47,769 bases of DNA from Avichristensenella sp031549905 (GTDB lineage Bacteria; Bacillota; Clostridia; Christensenellales; Aristaeellaceae): NCBI GenBank assembly GCA_031549905.1, contig JAVBPC010000066.1, positions 1 through 47,769 on the forward strand. The letters run 5' to 3'. Position numbers and translations under genes: made by a program. Positions within the stretch are counted from its first letter, which is position 1. Every line of letters begins with the position of its first letter. The notes below the pieces were generated by a model that ran no database searches, was not told where the DNA came from, and saw only the letters and a list, made by a program, of their open reading frames with translations. This document shows positions 1-8,984 of this stretch, in pieces.

Positions 1-60
1 CCACCAGCGCTTCCATCCGGACCGTAATGCCCGCGCGTGCATACCCGGCGAGCACCGGCC
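1..60. other. Unassigned left edge
   Basis: These bases precede the first repeat. No reading frame here gives a recognisable protein end, so a partial gene running in from the left cannot be confirmed or excluded. The stretch 310-424, after the repeat, is AT-richer and holds only the ribosome binding site of the next gene. Confidence 0.3.
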
Positions 61-309
61 TAGAGCATTTTGCGAAAACATTCGGAATGCCTTTGCGGAT
101 CTTTTGCCGCCTCGCGTTGCCTCTGACGCCCCGGCGGCGTAAACTTGCCGCCGGGCATCGTGGGCAGAATCTTCGATTCTACCCACTCGGCTTGACCTTC
201 GGTCAAGCGCTATCCACGCGGCGTAGCGCTGCTACGCCTTGCTCCCTCGGCTTAGCGAAACGGCAAAACTCTGGCAAATCCATTCCGAATGTTTCCGAAA
301 ATTGCTCTA
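61..309. repeat. Hairpin-rich dispersed repeat, copy 1 (249 bp)
   Basis: The element starts TAGAGCATTTTGCG and ends with the imperfect reverse complement (AAAATTGCTCTA), so it has terminal inverted repeats of about 36 bp. Inside are four further hairpins: CCCGGCGGC/GCCGCCGGG (130-155), AGAATC/GATTCT within GTGGG/CCCAC (160-186), GCTTGACC/GGTCAAGC (190-208) and GGCGTAGC/GCTACGCC (about 219-237). A shorter copy lies at 25120-25281. It contains no gene; the open frame crossing it is not protein-like. It resembles a MITE or REP-type palindromic element. No clear target duplication is visible. Confidence 0.85.
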
Positions 310-424
310 AGCTTACTTTTTCAGCGCTTTATTTCGTCAAATCACAAAATATGGTAAACAACCATGAATCGTGATATTTTATGTGCATAGCGTTCGTGTT
401 ACTCTGGCAATAGAGGTGAGACGG

Positions 425-1297
425 ATGAAGATAAGCTTTCTGGGGACGGCATCCGCGACCCGGTATCCCGCGGTTTGGTGTGAATGCGCGCACTGCGCTT
501 ATGCGCGCAAGGCCGGCGGCAGGAATCTGCGGGCTACATCAAGCGCGCTTCTGGATCATGATGTGCTGCTGGATATGAACGCCGAAACATTCGGGGCGGC
601 GGACCGCCTGGGCATACGCCTGCTGGATGTAACGCATCTGCTGGTAACGCATGCGCATGGCGATCATTTTGCCCCGGATTGGCTGGTTTGGCGGCGTATG
701 GAGCCGGGGATTGACCAGCTTATGCCGGAAGAACAGCAAATGCGCTTCGCTTCGCGCTACACGGAACTGCCTCCTTTGACGGTGTGTGGCAACCATTTTG
801 TAAAGGAAAAGCTGGAAGGCATCCCTGAAATTGACCTGAGTCAGCCGCGGCAAAAGCTGTCCTTTTGCGCACTGAAAGAAGGCGCAAGCACTGCGCTTCA
901 GGATGACCTTGTGGTGACGCCAATATATGCCGAACATGTCAGCAGCGATTTCACCTTTAACTACATCATTCAGCGCGGGGGCAAGACGGTGCTCTACGCG
1001 CTGGATACGGGCGGTTATTCGGAAGCATCGCTCGAAGTTTTGCGCCGTTTCCGGTACGATTTGGTCATTATGGAGGGGACGTTTGGCCCTTCGTTCCCAA
1101 GAGCAGGGCATATGACGCTGGATAAAAACATCCGGATGATGGCCTTTCTGATGGATAATGGACTGTGGGCCGCGCAGCCGCGCTTTTACCTCTCGCACCT
1201 AAGTCCGCATTGGACACCTCCGCACGACGCGTTTTCGCAAATGGTTGCCCCTTACGGCATGCAGGTCGCTTATGATGGGTTGACGCTGGAAATTTAA
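425..1297 (+). CDS. PhnP-like metallo-beta-lactamase-fold hydrolase
   Basis: A 290-residue cytosolic protein of the MBL superfamily. The metal-binding THAHGDH motif (HxHxDH) is clear, and the N-terminus carries the CECAHC cysteine cluster just after GTASATRYP that is typical of PhnP-type phosphodiesterases, which bind an extra structural zinc there. PhnP itself hydrolyses cyclic phosphodiesters such as 5-phosphoribosyl 1,2-cyclic phosphate, but no phosphonate genes are nearby, so the substrate is open. The ATG at 425 is chosen because GAGGTGAG lies just upstream; an earlier in-frame start at 371 has no such site. The sugar transport operon follows after 60 bp on the same strand. Confidence 0.8.
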   Translation: MKISFLGTASATRYPAVWCECAHCAYARKAGGRNLRATSSALLDHDVLLDMNAETFGAADRLGIRLLDVTHLLVTHAHGDHFAPDWLVWRRMEPGIDQLMPEEQQMRFASRYTELPPLTVCGNHFVKEKLEGIPEIDLSQPRQKLSFCALKEGASTALQDDLVVTPIYAEHVSSDFTFNYIIQRGGKTVLYALDTGGYSEASLEVLRRFRYDLVIMEGTFGPSFPRAGHMTLDKNIRMMAFLMDNGLWAAQPRFYLSHLSPHWTPPHDAFSQMVAPYGMQVAYDGLTLEI

Positions 1298-1333
1298 AAC
1301 ATTTTGCGGAAAACAATCGGTATGTCTTTAGGA
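1298..1333. repeat. Possible degenerate end of the dispersed repeat
   Basis: Between the PhnP-like gene and the permease, ACATTTTGCGGAAAACAATC and the following bases align with the left end of the 61-309 repeat with only a few mismatches. It would be a solo, decayed terminus. The match is short and could be chance. Confidence 0.35.
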
Positions 1334-1357
1334 CTGCCCGAAAAGGAGGGGAAGAGC

Positions 1358-2299
1358 ATGATCCGCTCGGCGAACAGGGCCAAGCTGGCGCGCACCAGAA
1401 GGCTGATGATGCGGCATTGGGAGGCCTATCTGCTGTTTGTTCCGGTGGCCGCCTGGTATATCATCTTTTGCTATGTGCCGATGGGCGGGATGGTGATTGC
1501 CTTCAAGCAGTTCAGCGTGCTCAAAGGCATCCAGAACAGCCCTTGGATCGGACTGAACATATTCCGCCAGCTGTTCATGCTGCCATCCTTTGCCGTGTCG
1601 ATTCGAAACACCCTGATCATGAGCGCGCAAAAGATCCTTTTTGCCTTTCCGCTGCCCATCGTTTTTGCAGTGCTGCTCAATGAGATGAAGCATCTGGGCG
1701 GCAAGCGTTTCGTTCAAACGGTTAGCTACTTGCCGCATTTTATCTCTTGGTCGGTGGCGGGCGGTATGGTATACATGCTGCTATCCCCAAACACGGGGGC
1801 AATCAACGCGCTGATTGTCGCCATGGGTGGGACGCCCCAAAACTACATTGGCATCCCCGCGTATTTTAGAACCATCGTCTTGCTTTCCCATGTTTGGAAA
1901 AGCCTGGGTTGGTCCGCCATTGTCTACATTGCCGCGATTTCCGCTGTGGATGAGGAACTGTACGAAGCCGCTTACATCGATGGAGCGGGCCGGCTTCAGA
2001 GAATCCTGCACATCACTGTACCGGGCATACTGGGCACAGTGTCGGTGATGCTGATCCTTGCGGTGGGAAACATTCTATCCATTAGCTTTGACCAGATTTT
2101 CATCCTTGCCAATCCAATGGTTTTGGATGTTGGCGAGACAATTGACTATTTTGTGTACCGCGTGGGCCTTTCCTCCGCGAATAATTTCAGCCAGGCGACT
2201 GCCGCGGGCATGATCAAATCCGTTGTCGGGTTTGTGCTGGTGCTGTCAACCAATCTGATTACCCGCAAGCTGACCGACGGAGAGGGGGGAATCTGGTGA
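1358..2299 (+). CDS. Sugar ABC transporter permease, LplB type
   Basis: A 313-residue inner-membrane permease of the polysaccharide/oligosaccharide importer family related to LplB and YteP. It has six or so hydrophobic segments starting with an LLFVPVAAWYIIFCYVPMGG helix, and the cytoplasmic EAA loop EELYEAAYIDGAGRLQR, which docks the ATPase. ATG 1358 is preceded by AAAAGGAGGGG at ideal distance; the open frame extends to 1304 without support. It overlaps the next permease gene by four bases (GTGA), so the two subunits are translationally coupled and presumably form a heterodimer. No ATPase gene is in the cluster. Confidence 0.93.
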   Translation: MIRSANRAKLARTRRLMMRHWEAYLLFVPVAAWYIIFCYVPMGGMVIAFKQFSVLKGIQNSPWIGLNIFRQLFMLPSFAVSIRNTLIMSAQKILFAFPLPIVFAVLLNEMKHLGGKRFVQTVSYLPHFISWSVAGGMVYMLLSPNTGAINALIVAMGGTPQNYIGIPAYFRTIVLLSHVWKSLGWSAIVYIAAISAVDEELYEAAYIDGAGRLQRILHITVPGILGTVSVMLILAVGNILSISFDQIFILANPMVLDVGETIDYFVYRVGLSSANNFSQATAAGMIKSVVGFVLVLSTNLITRKLTDGEGGIW

Positions 2300-3174
2300 G
2301 CGCCATCCGGCAGAGCGGCAGGCTGGCTGACCGCGCCTTCCACACAGTCAACGGTATCATCATGGGGGTTGTTGTCCTGGTTACCCTGTATCCTTTTTGG
2401 TATGTCATCGTGTGTTCGCTGTCATCCATCACGCATGTGGTGACCAGCACCTTCATTCTGTGGCCGGATGGTCTGCACTTAGATGCATACCGCCAGGTGT
2501 TTAGGAATGCGCTGATTTTTACCGCGTATCGCAACACGGTATTCATTACCGCGGTTGGAACGGCGCTGAGCATGGCGCTGAGCATCCTGGGCGCGTTTGT
2601 TCTCTCGCGCAGAAACATCCCCGGCAGGAAAGCGATGACCCTGTTTGTCGTGCTGACGATGCTTTTTAGCGGCGGGCTGGTACCGTTTTACCTGACGGTC
2701 AACAGTCTGAAGCTGGTCAATACCATCTGGGCGCTGATCATTCCCAGCTGCATCAGCACCTACAACATGGTCATCCTGCGCAATTTCTTTCTCAGCGTGC
2801 CGGAAAGCCTGTATGAGTCCGCATCGATTGACGGCGCAAGCCTGACAGCCTATTTGCTGAAGATTCTGCTGCCTCTGTCAACCTCCGCGGTTGCCACGGT
2901 TACGCTGTTTTATGCGGTAAGCTATTGGAACGCGTACTTTAACAGCATCATCTTCATCCGTGACAACACGCTTTGGCCCATACAAACCGTGCTGCGCCAG
3001 GTGCTGATGACCAATGAGTTTACCATGCTCTACGATGATGCCGCGCATAACTTGCCATCCGAGATGCTAAAGGATGCGATGATCGTGGTCTGTGCGCTGC
3101 CCATTATCTGTGTATATCCATTTTTGCAAAAATATTTTGTGAAAGGGGTTATGATCGGCTCGCTGAAAGGGTAG
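2296..3174 (+). CDS. Sugar ABC transporter permease, LplC/YtcP type
   Basis: A 292-residue partner permease of the LplC family with an EAA loop reading ESLYESASIDGASL and the characteristic C-terminal YPFLQKYFVKGVMIGSLKG ending. It begins with GTG at 2296 inside the stop codon region of the preceding permease, behind GAGGGGGG. About six membrane helices are visible. It is followed by 115 bp without a gene and then by the solute-binding protein, the same permease-permease-binding protein order as the 36262-39755 operon. Confidence 0.92.
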   Translation: MSAIRQSGRLADRAFHTVNGIIMGVVVLVTLYPFWYVIVCSLSSITHVVTSTFILWPDGLHLDAYRQVFRNALIFTAYRNTVFITAVGTALSMALSILGAFVLSRRNIPGRKAMTLFVVLTMLFSGGLVPFYLTVNSLKLVNTIWALIIPSCISTYNMVILRNFFLSVPESLYESASIDGASLTAYLLKILLPLSTSAVATVTLFYAVSYWNAYFNSIIFIRDNTLWPIQTVLRQVLMTNEFTMLYDDAAHNLPSEMLKDAMIVVCALPIICVYPFLQKYFVKGVMIGSLKG

Positions 3175-3289
3175 CTGGGAGTGCTGGGTGCCTGTGCGCC
3201 TGCTTGATAGGTGTGTGGATTCGGCGCATAATGAGCGCAAAATCTATTTCCAGGCCCAGACTCTCCTGCATATAGAAAGGGAGGGTTCC

Positions 3290-4837
3290 ATGATGAAAAA
3301 GATGTGGGTCACTGTGCTTTCCTTGTTGCTTCTACTGAACCTGTGGCCGGCCGCCGCCTTAATGGAGGCGAAGGCGCCTGTCACCATCAACGTCTTTTAC
3401 ACATCCAACTGCGTTATGAACGAACACACAGACAAGGTGCGGCAATGGGCAATCGAGAATCTGGGTGTAGATATCAACCTGACGCTTGGCTCTACCGAAT
3501 GGAAACAGCAGCTTGCCCTGTACATCACATCCGGCGACATTCCGGATATGGTGGGCTACATGGATTACCAAACCTTCCGCACCTATGCCGAGGAAGGCGT
3601 CTTCCTTGACCTGACGGACTATCTGGATGAATACACAAACATTGCCCCCTATGTTGCGGACCAAACCGCCGCGCCTGAGGCGGTATGGCAGCGCCTTAGC
3701 GTGGATGGCCGCATCTACGGCATCCCCTACATGTCCGGTGCGCCGACCAAGTATGTAAACGTGATCCGAAAAGACTGGCTGGACAAGCTGGGCCTTGAGA
3801 TGCCCACCACACTGGAAGAGCTGACGGAGGTCATGCGTGCCTTTGCCAAAAATGATCCCGATGGCAACGGCGTCAACGATACCTACGGCTACGATGCGCA
3901 AAACTTCCTCCATTTGACATCCTTCTTTGGCGCGTTTGGCGCAACCACGCAGGAAGATTACTTCCTTGGCGAAGATGGCAAAATTGTAACCAACGTGATC
4001 AGCCAATCCTACCGCAACGCGCTTGCCTATGTTCGCGATCTCTACGCGGAAGGGCTGATTGACCCCGAGGTGTTCACAAACTCCATGGACCAGGTGTTTG
4101 AAAAGTGGGTGCGGGGCAACTTCGGGGTATGGACTTCCTGGTGGACGTTCCCCGGAAACGCTTATTCGCGCTACGGTTTCGGCGAAGCCAACCCGGATGC
4201 GGAGGTCGCATACCTTCCGCCGTTCACAGGCCCGGATGGATTGAGCGGACATCTGGCGGCGGATGACATCTCTTCCGTCGTGGGCCTTTCGTACAACGCA
4301 AGCCCCGAAGTGATTGATGCGTGCATGCGTGTTTTGGATTTCCAGGCGACCGGGCTTGGTTATCGCGTGTTCATGTATGGCATTGAGGGCGTCCACTTTG
4401 AAATGGATCATGAAAAGGACCTGACTACCTGGACGTTCGGCATGGAAGGAAAAGACAAGCTGGGCAATGCGATTACGGACATGGAAGTTTACAAGATATT
4501 GGGCAATAACCCCATCCAATATCAAACCTACTATCTGGATGCAGAATCGCTTTCGCAGCAAATGTATGCGGGCGCCGTGGGCGCGATCAACGAAAGCCCG
4601 ATACTTTCCAACCTGTTTATCGGACTGACCACGGAGGAGACCAAGGTGTTCGCGGCGGAGCTGACCAAGTACATGACCGAGATGTCCATCAAGTTCATCA
4701 CGGGCGATGCAAGCCTGGATAGCGATTGGGACACTTATGTCAGCACCTACCTGAAAATGGGCGGCGATACCGTGCGGCAGTCGCTGCTGAAGATGTACAA
4801 CGGGATGAACGGTACAAGCTACACCTTTGCCGACTGA
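3290..4837 (+). CDS. Extracellular solute-binding protein (family 1, LplA-like)
   Basis: A 515-residue sugar-binding protein for the upstream permeases. Residues 1-24 form a signal peptide (MMKKMW then a leucine run, ending AAALMEA) but no LxxC lipobox is present, so it is not an obvious lipoprotein. The mature part has features of large Firmicutes oligosaccharide binders, including DPDGNGVNDTYG, a calcium-like loop. ATG 3290 has AAAGGGAGGG just upstream; a second ATG follows directly. The open frame runs back to 3188 without ribosome binding support. The ligand cannot be told from sequence. The kinase and regulator behind it probably sense the same sugar. Confidence 0.88.
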   Translation: MMKKMWVTVLSLLLLLNLWPAAALMEAKAPVTINVFYTSNCVMNEHTDKVRQWAIENLGVDINLTLGSTEWKQQLALYITSGDIPDMVGYMDYQTFRTYAEEGVFLDLTDYLDEYTNIAPYVADQTAAPEAVWQRLSVDGRIYGIPYMSGAPTKYVNVIRKDWLDKLGLEMPTTLEELTEVMRAFAKNDPDGNGVNDTYGYDAQNFLHLTSFFGAFGATTQEDYFLGEDGKIVTNVISQSYRNALAYVRDLYAEGLIDPEVFTNSMDQVFEKWVRGNFGVWTSWWTFPGNAYSRYGFGEANPDAEVAYLPPFTGPDGLSGHLAADDISSVVGLSYNASPEVIDACMRVLDFQATGLGYRVFMYGIEGVHFEMDHEKDLTTWTFGMEGKDKLGNAITDMEVYKILGNNPIQYQTYYLDAESLSQQMYAGAVGAINESPILSNLFIGLTTEETKVFAAELTKYMTEMSIKFITGDASLDSDWDTYVSTYLKMGGDTVRQSLLKMYNGMNGTSYTFAD

Positions 4838-4946
4838 TGCTTTACAACGCATGAACTGAAACGGCCCGGCCGCGCGCGGGGCAAACAACACGGGCCTCGG
4901 CAACGTGCCTTATCTCGCCGCGTGCCCGGATGTGCCAGGAGGTTCT

Positions 4947-6701
4947 ATGTTCAGGCGCTACAGGCAAGCTTCTCTGCTCAAGAAAACGACGCTCTTGTCG
5001 ATCGGGGTGTTGCTTGTGCCTTGCCTGCTTCTCAGTACCGTTTTATTCCAATTTGAACTGCGCCGCCAGGTAGACCAGGAAATCAAGCGGAATGAAACGG
5101 TGCTGAGGGCCATGGCCGTTGATATCCGCAACCAAATGACCTATGTGGAAAGCGTCGTCGCGCTGATGGCGGAATCCCCGGAAATCCGCGGCCTGTTCAC
5201 CTCGCCGCCGGAATCATACGGTGAGCTGGTCATTTCGCTTCTGTATGATGTGGGCATGGCAGTCGAAGAGAACACGGCGTATCTGCGGGATGCCGACGCT
5301 TCCATCATGCTCATCCCGCTGGATGACAGCATTCCCGAAATTTACGGTAGCATCATGCGCCATGAAAGCATGCTTGCCGATGCGGATTACGCGCGGTTCG
5401 TATCGGGTGACAGCTTTGCGATGTGGGGAAACATGGGTTTTTTCATGCCGCCCGGAAAGCTCAACGCAAACTACTATAACAGCCGTAAAATCCCGTACTA
5501 TAAAAGTGTAAACGCGGCATTTTTGCAGCGGCTGGGAACAATCAAGTGCAGCATTTCGGCGGTGCGCCTGTTTCAGTCGCTTATACCTTGGGAAGAAAGC
5601 AGCGCGCTCAGGGTCTATCAGGGGGATACCTGCATTTGGTCAGTGGGCAATGCCGATTTGGACATGCCTGAGGCCATCGCTAAAACCACATGGTGGGAGG
5701 GGCAAATGCTCTATTTGCCCGTGGAGATTGAGCAGGTGCAGCTCTGCCTGGTTATGGCTATGGATGGCGAAACCCTGTGGCGGCATGCGTGGCTCTCGAT
5801 TCTGCCCATTGCGGCGTTGGTGCTTCAGACGCTTGCGCTGATCATCGTGATTACGCGCCTGCTGCTCAGATCCATTTTGGGGCGGCTGCAAACCACCGCG
5901 GAAGCCATGGGAAGGCTTGACGAGGGCTGCACCCGCATTCAGCTGCCCGTGGGCAATCCCGATGAACTTGGCATGCTCGTCATTTCGTTTAACAAGCTTT
6001 TGACCCGCATTGACAGCCAGTATGAAGAGATCATGGAAAAGGAATTGGGCCGGCAACATGCGCAGGTTCTGGCGCTGCAATACCAGATGAACCCGCATTT
6101 TCTGTTTAACTCTTTGCACTGGCTTCAGCTGCAGGCTGAAATGGGGGCGCCGGGCAAAGCGCTCAGCGACGCGATCTCCCTGCTGGGCGATATCCTACAC
6201 TATAGTCTCTCATCCCACCCCTATGCAACGGCGGGGATGGAAATTGCGCATATCGAGGGCTATATCAGCTTCGTCCGCCTTTGGAAGCGGATTCAGATTA
6301 TCCTGACAGTGCGGTGCGATGAGGAAATCAAAGGGAACATCATCCCCAGGTTTGCCTTGCAGCCCCTGGTGGAAAACGCGGTTTGGCATGGCGCGGTGCC
6401 AGGAGAAACCCTTAGCATAGAGGTGGAAATACGGCAACTGGAAGGATTGATGCAGGTAACCGTATTAAACGATGGGAAACCCATTGAAGCCAGCCAGCTG
6501 GCCGATATGCGCCGCCGTGTTGCGCGGAACGGGAATGTGCAGGCGGAGCAGGGCGTGGGGCTTAGCAACCTGGCCTGCAGGCTTTACTTGCTCTACGGGG
6601 AGGATGCAAGTGTCGCCATTGATCTATTGGATGAGAAACCGAGGATCACGCTGCGCTTTCCCGTACAGGAAGAGGAGGCGATACGCGCATGGACTTCCTG
6701 A
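4947..6701 (+). CDS. Sensor histidine kinase, YesM type
   Basis: A 584-residue membrane kinase. One helix near residues 15-35 and a second near 280-310 bracket an extracellular sensor domain of about 240 residues; a HAMP-like linker, a His_kinase domain with QMNPHFLFNSLHWLQ (phospho-acceptor His384) and an HATPase domain with LQPLVENAVWHG follow. This is the LytS/YesM class, normally paired with AraC-type response regulators that switch on sugar importers. ATG 4947 has AGGAGG seven bases upstream. The gene overlaps the response regulator by 13 bp. The promoter probably lies in or before the binding-protein operon. Confidence 0.93.
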   Translation: MFRRYRQASLLKKTTLLSIGVLLVPCLLLSTVLFQFELRRQVDQEIKRNETVLRAMAVDIRNQMTYVESVVALMAESPEIRGLFTSPPESYGELVISLLYDVGMAVEENTAYLRDADASIMLIPLDDSIPEIYGSIMRHESMLADADYARFVSGDSFAMWGNMGFFMPPGKLNANYYNSRKIPYYKSVNAAFLQRLGTIKCSISAVRLFQSLIPWEESSALRVYQGDTCIWSVGNADLDMPEAIAKTTWWEGQMLYLPVEIEQVQLCLVMAMDGETLWRHAWLSILPIAALVLQTLALIIVITRLLLRSILGRLQTTAEAMGRLDEGCTRIQLPVGNPDELGMLVISFNKLLTRIDSQYEEIMEKELGRQHAQVLALQYQMNPHFLFNSLHWLQLQAEMGAPGKALSDAISLLGDILHYSLSSHPYATAGMEIAHIEGYISFVRLWKRIQIILTVRCDEEIKGNIIPRFALQPLVENAVWHGAVPGETLSIEVEIRQLEGLMQVTVLNDGKPIEASQLADMRRRVARNGNVQAEQGVGLSNLACRLYLLYGEDASVAIDLLDEKPRITLRFPVQEEEAIRAWTS

Positions 6702-8101
6702 TTGTGGATGACGACGAACTGATTTGCGAGGGAGTTGCGCGCAGGCTGACGGAAATGGCTGAACTGGTGCCGGTGGGGCGCGTGTACAGCCGCTACTCCG
6801 GAGAAGACGCGCTTGCCTTTCTGAACGATATCGCGGTGGATGTGCTGATCACCGACATTCGAATGCATGAAATGGATGGGCTTTCCCTGGTTGAAAAGGC
6901 CAAAGAGCTCATGCCGCACATGGGCTTCGTTATCGTCACGGCTTACCGCGAAATGGCGTACGCGCAGCAGGCGATCCGCTTGGGCGTGGATGATTTTCTG
7001 ATCAAACCCTATAGCGTCCAAACCATGCAAGAGACGGTGCTGCGCGTAGTGGCGCGCCTGAAAACCCAGCAAGAGAAGCTTCATCGCCAGTTGAGCAGGG
7101 CGCTGCTGCTCGGCATAAGCCAGGGCGAAGTGATGCCGCAGGCGCTGTTTGCAGAGCACGGCGCCGCCTGCCCCCAAAGCGGAATTTGCCTGGCTGCCTG
7201 GGAGGAAAGGCGCGCGTTCCCTGTTGCGACGCCGGACGGCATATGGGCATATGCTCTGTTTGAAGAGCCCTTCTTCCTGTGCTGGCATGCACCGGGGCGA
7301 GCGGATGCCTTCCGCAGGTGGCTGCAGGATGTTGCCGTGCAGGGGGGTGCTTCGCTGGGCATCAGCAGGCCGGGCCTTCCCTTGTCGGAAATGGGGAGGC
7401 AGTGTCAAGATGCGCTTTCTTTGGTATGGTATTGGAGAGCGCCGCGCGCTATTTTTTATGCGCCGCAGATCCATGCGGACAACGATGCCGCGCGGAAGCT
7501 AACCCGCTGCATCCGGGGAATGCAGCTTCAGCAGGCACGCACACACCTGACCGCGCTGCTAACCGGCGAGTATCTTCGCCACCCGCGCCGCGCCCAAAGC
7601 CTGTATGGCGCGCTCTATGCAAACCTGGTGCAGCTTCTCGCTGAATATGAGCTCGATGCCGCCGCATTGCCTGCGAAGCCAGCGCCCTACCAGGGGTTTG
7701 AACAGGCATTTTACAGGCTGTTCGATGCGGCGGAAAGGGTGCTAAGCGGCATTACAAACCAGGCTTATGTGAACCCTGTTGCGTGGTCCAGGCGTTACGC
7801 GCAAGAGCATTTTCATGAAAACATCGATATGGCCGATTTGGCAAGCAAGCTTAAGCTGAGCTACTCCTATTTCAGCAAGCTGTTTAAGGATCAGACAGGA
7901 ACAACATTTTCGGAATACCTGCTGGATCTGCGCATGCAAGAGGCAAAGCGCCTGCTCATGTACGGCCTGCCGGTTACGAACGTGGCCGAACAGGTGGGGT
8001 ATACCAGCGTTTACAATTTTACCCGGGCTTTTACGAGGAAATTTGAGATCGCGCCCGCAAAATGGAGAAAGGAGGCTGTGCAAGGCTGCGACAGGAAATG
8101 A
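6689..8101 (+). CDS. AraC-family response regulator, YesN type
   Basis: A 470-residue two-component regulator. The receiver domain (about 1-120) shows the acidic pair D7-D8, phospho-acceptor Asp56 in VLITDIRM and Lys106 in FLIKPYS. A variable middle region of about 240 residues follows. The last 100 residues are two AraC helix-turn-helices, with the family signature GYTSVYNFTRAFTRKFEIAP. It should bind DNA on phosphorylation by the YesM-like kinase and activate the transport operon at 1358-4837. The start lies inside the kinase gene behind GAGGAGG. A 7-bp stem (8102-8128) just after the stop is a weak terminator candidate. Confidence 0.93.
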   Translation: MDFLIVDDDELICEGVARRLTEMAELVPVGRVYSRYSGEDALAFLNDIAVDVLITDIRMHEMDGLSLVEKAKELMPHMGFVIVTAYREMAYAQQAIRLGVDDFLIKPYSVQTMQETVLRVVARLKTQQEKLHRQLSRALLLGISQGEVMPQALFAEHGAACPQSGICLAAWEERRAFPVATPDGIWAYALFEEPFFLCWHAPGRADAFRRWLQDVAVQGGASLGISRPGLPLSEMGRQCQDALSLVWYWRAPRAIFYAPQIHADNDAARKLTRCIRGMQLQQARTHLTALLTGEYLRHPRRAQSLYGALYANLVQLLAEYELDAAALPAKPAPYQGFEQAFYRLFDAAERVLSGITNQAYVNPVAWSRRYAQEHFHENIDMADLASKLKLSYSYFSKLFKDQTGTTFSEYLLDLRMQEAKRLLMYGLPVTNVAEQVGYTSVYNFTRAFTRKFEIAPAKWRKEAVQGCDRK

Positions 8102-8154
8102 CACGGGCCGGTGATCATAATGCCCGTGGCATCACACGCCTTGCGCAAACATAG

Positions 8155-8922
8155 ATGCTGAGCATTCGGTTTTTGTCAACAGAGACTTGCCTGCCGCAAC
8201 ATGCGGACAGCGAAACGGTTAGCTTGCTGATCAATCGGCGCATTTTGGTGGATACGGGCTGGCATTGCGTGCGCAATCTGATGTGCGCGGGTGTTATGCC
8301 CGAACAGCTGTCGGCGCTGTGCTTTACGCACATGCATCAAGACCATTATATTGCCCTGCCCTCGCTGCTGTTTTATCTTTATAACAAGCGTTGTGACCCG
8401 GCCAAGCTTACTATTTACGGCCCTGAACGGGTGCGCGAAGTGGTGGAAACGGCCTATCTGTTCATGGGGAAGCACAGGCCATCCTATGTAAACATGCCGG
8501 AAGTCAAAGTGGTAGAGCTGAGGCCGGGGGAGAGCTTTGAAAATGCAGACCTCAAGGTGACGACCTGCGCGAGCAACCATGCGGTGCCCGGCGTTTGCTA
8601 TCGGTTCACGGACCCGCAGAGCGGGCGATCCTGCGTATACACAGGGGATACGGCGCAGCACCCTGAAATTGCCCGGTTTGCTGCGGACTGTGATGTGCTG
8701 ATACATGAGCAGGCGCGCGGAGCGTACAGGCCGCCGGAAGAGGAAAACCACCATCGTCACAGCACCGCCGAAGAGGCGGCAAAATGCGCCAAGGCCGCAG
8801 GGGCCGGTGCACTATACTTGGTGCATTCTGTGCAATCAACCGCGGCGGAAAGCTTGGATATTGCGCGGCGCATTTTTGAACCTTGTTTTCGCCCTGAACC
8901 GGGGGACACGGTTGAGATCTAG
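8155..8922 (+). CDS. Ribonuclease Z-like metallo-beta-lactamase-fold hydrolase
   Basis: A 255-residue MBL-fold protein whose pattern is that of the RNase Z/arylsulfatase group: CFTHMHQDHYIALP (HxHxDH), a later CVYTGDT strand holding the bridging aspartate, HEQARG, and a C-terminal HSTAEEAAKCAKAAGAGALYLVH helix-histidine block. It lacks the long flexible arm of true tRNase Z and is short, so a hydrolase of unknown substrate is safer than tRNA processing. No good ribosome binding site precedes ATG 8155; it was kept because the protein starts directly on the first beta strand, as is usual. It converges on malQ. Confidence 0.8.
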   Translation: MLSIRFLSTETCLPQHADSETVSLLINRRILVDTGWHCVRNLMCAGVMPEQLSALCFTHMHQDHYIALPSLLFYLYNKRCDPAKLTIYGPERVREVVETAYLFMGKHRPSYVNMPEVKVVELRPGESFENADLKVTTCASNHAVPGVCYRFTDPQSGRSCVYTGDTAQHPEIARFAADCDVLIHEQARGAYRPPEEENHHRHSTAEEAAKCAKAAGAGALYLVHSVQSTAAESLDIARRIFEPCFRPEPGDTVEI

Positions 8923-8984
8923 AAAACGCAGCCCAAAACCACGCGCCTATGCTGAAAACCCCTGTTTTTGCATGGAAAGATAGG

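Noticed and set aside
27..374. 115-residue open frame at the left edge
   Set aside because: It runs through the hairpin-rich repeat, has no ribosome binding site and shows no protein-like pattern.
3359..4903. 514-residue open frame on the minus strand
   Set aside because: It is antisense to the well-supported solute-binding protein and reflects high GC at third positions.
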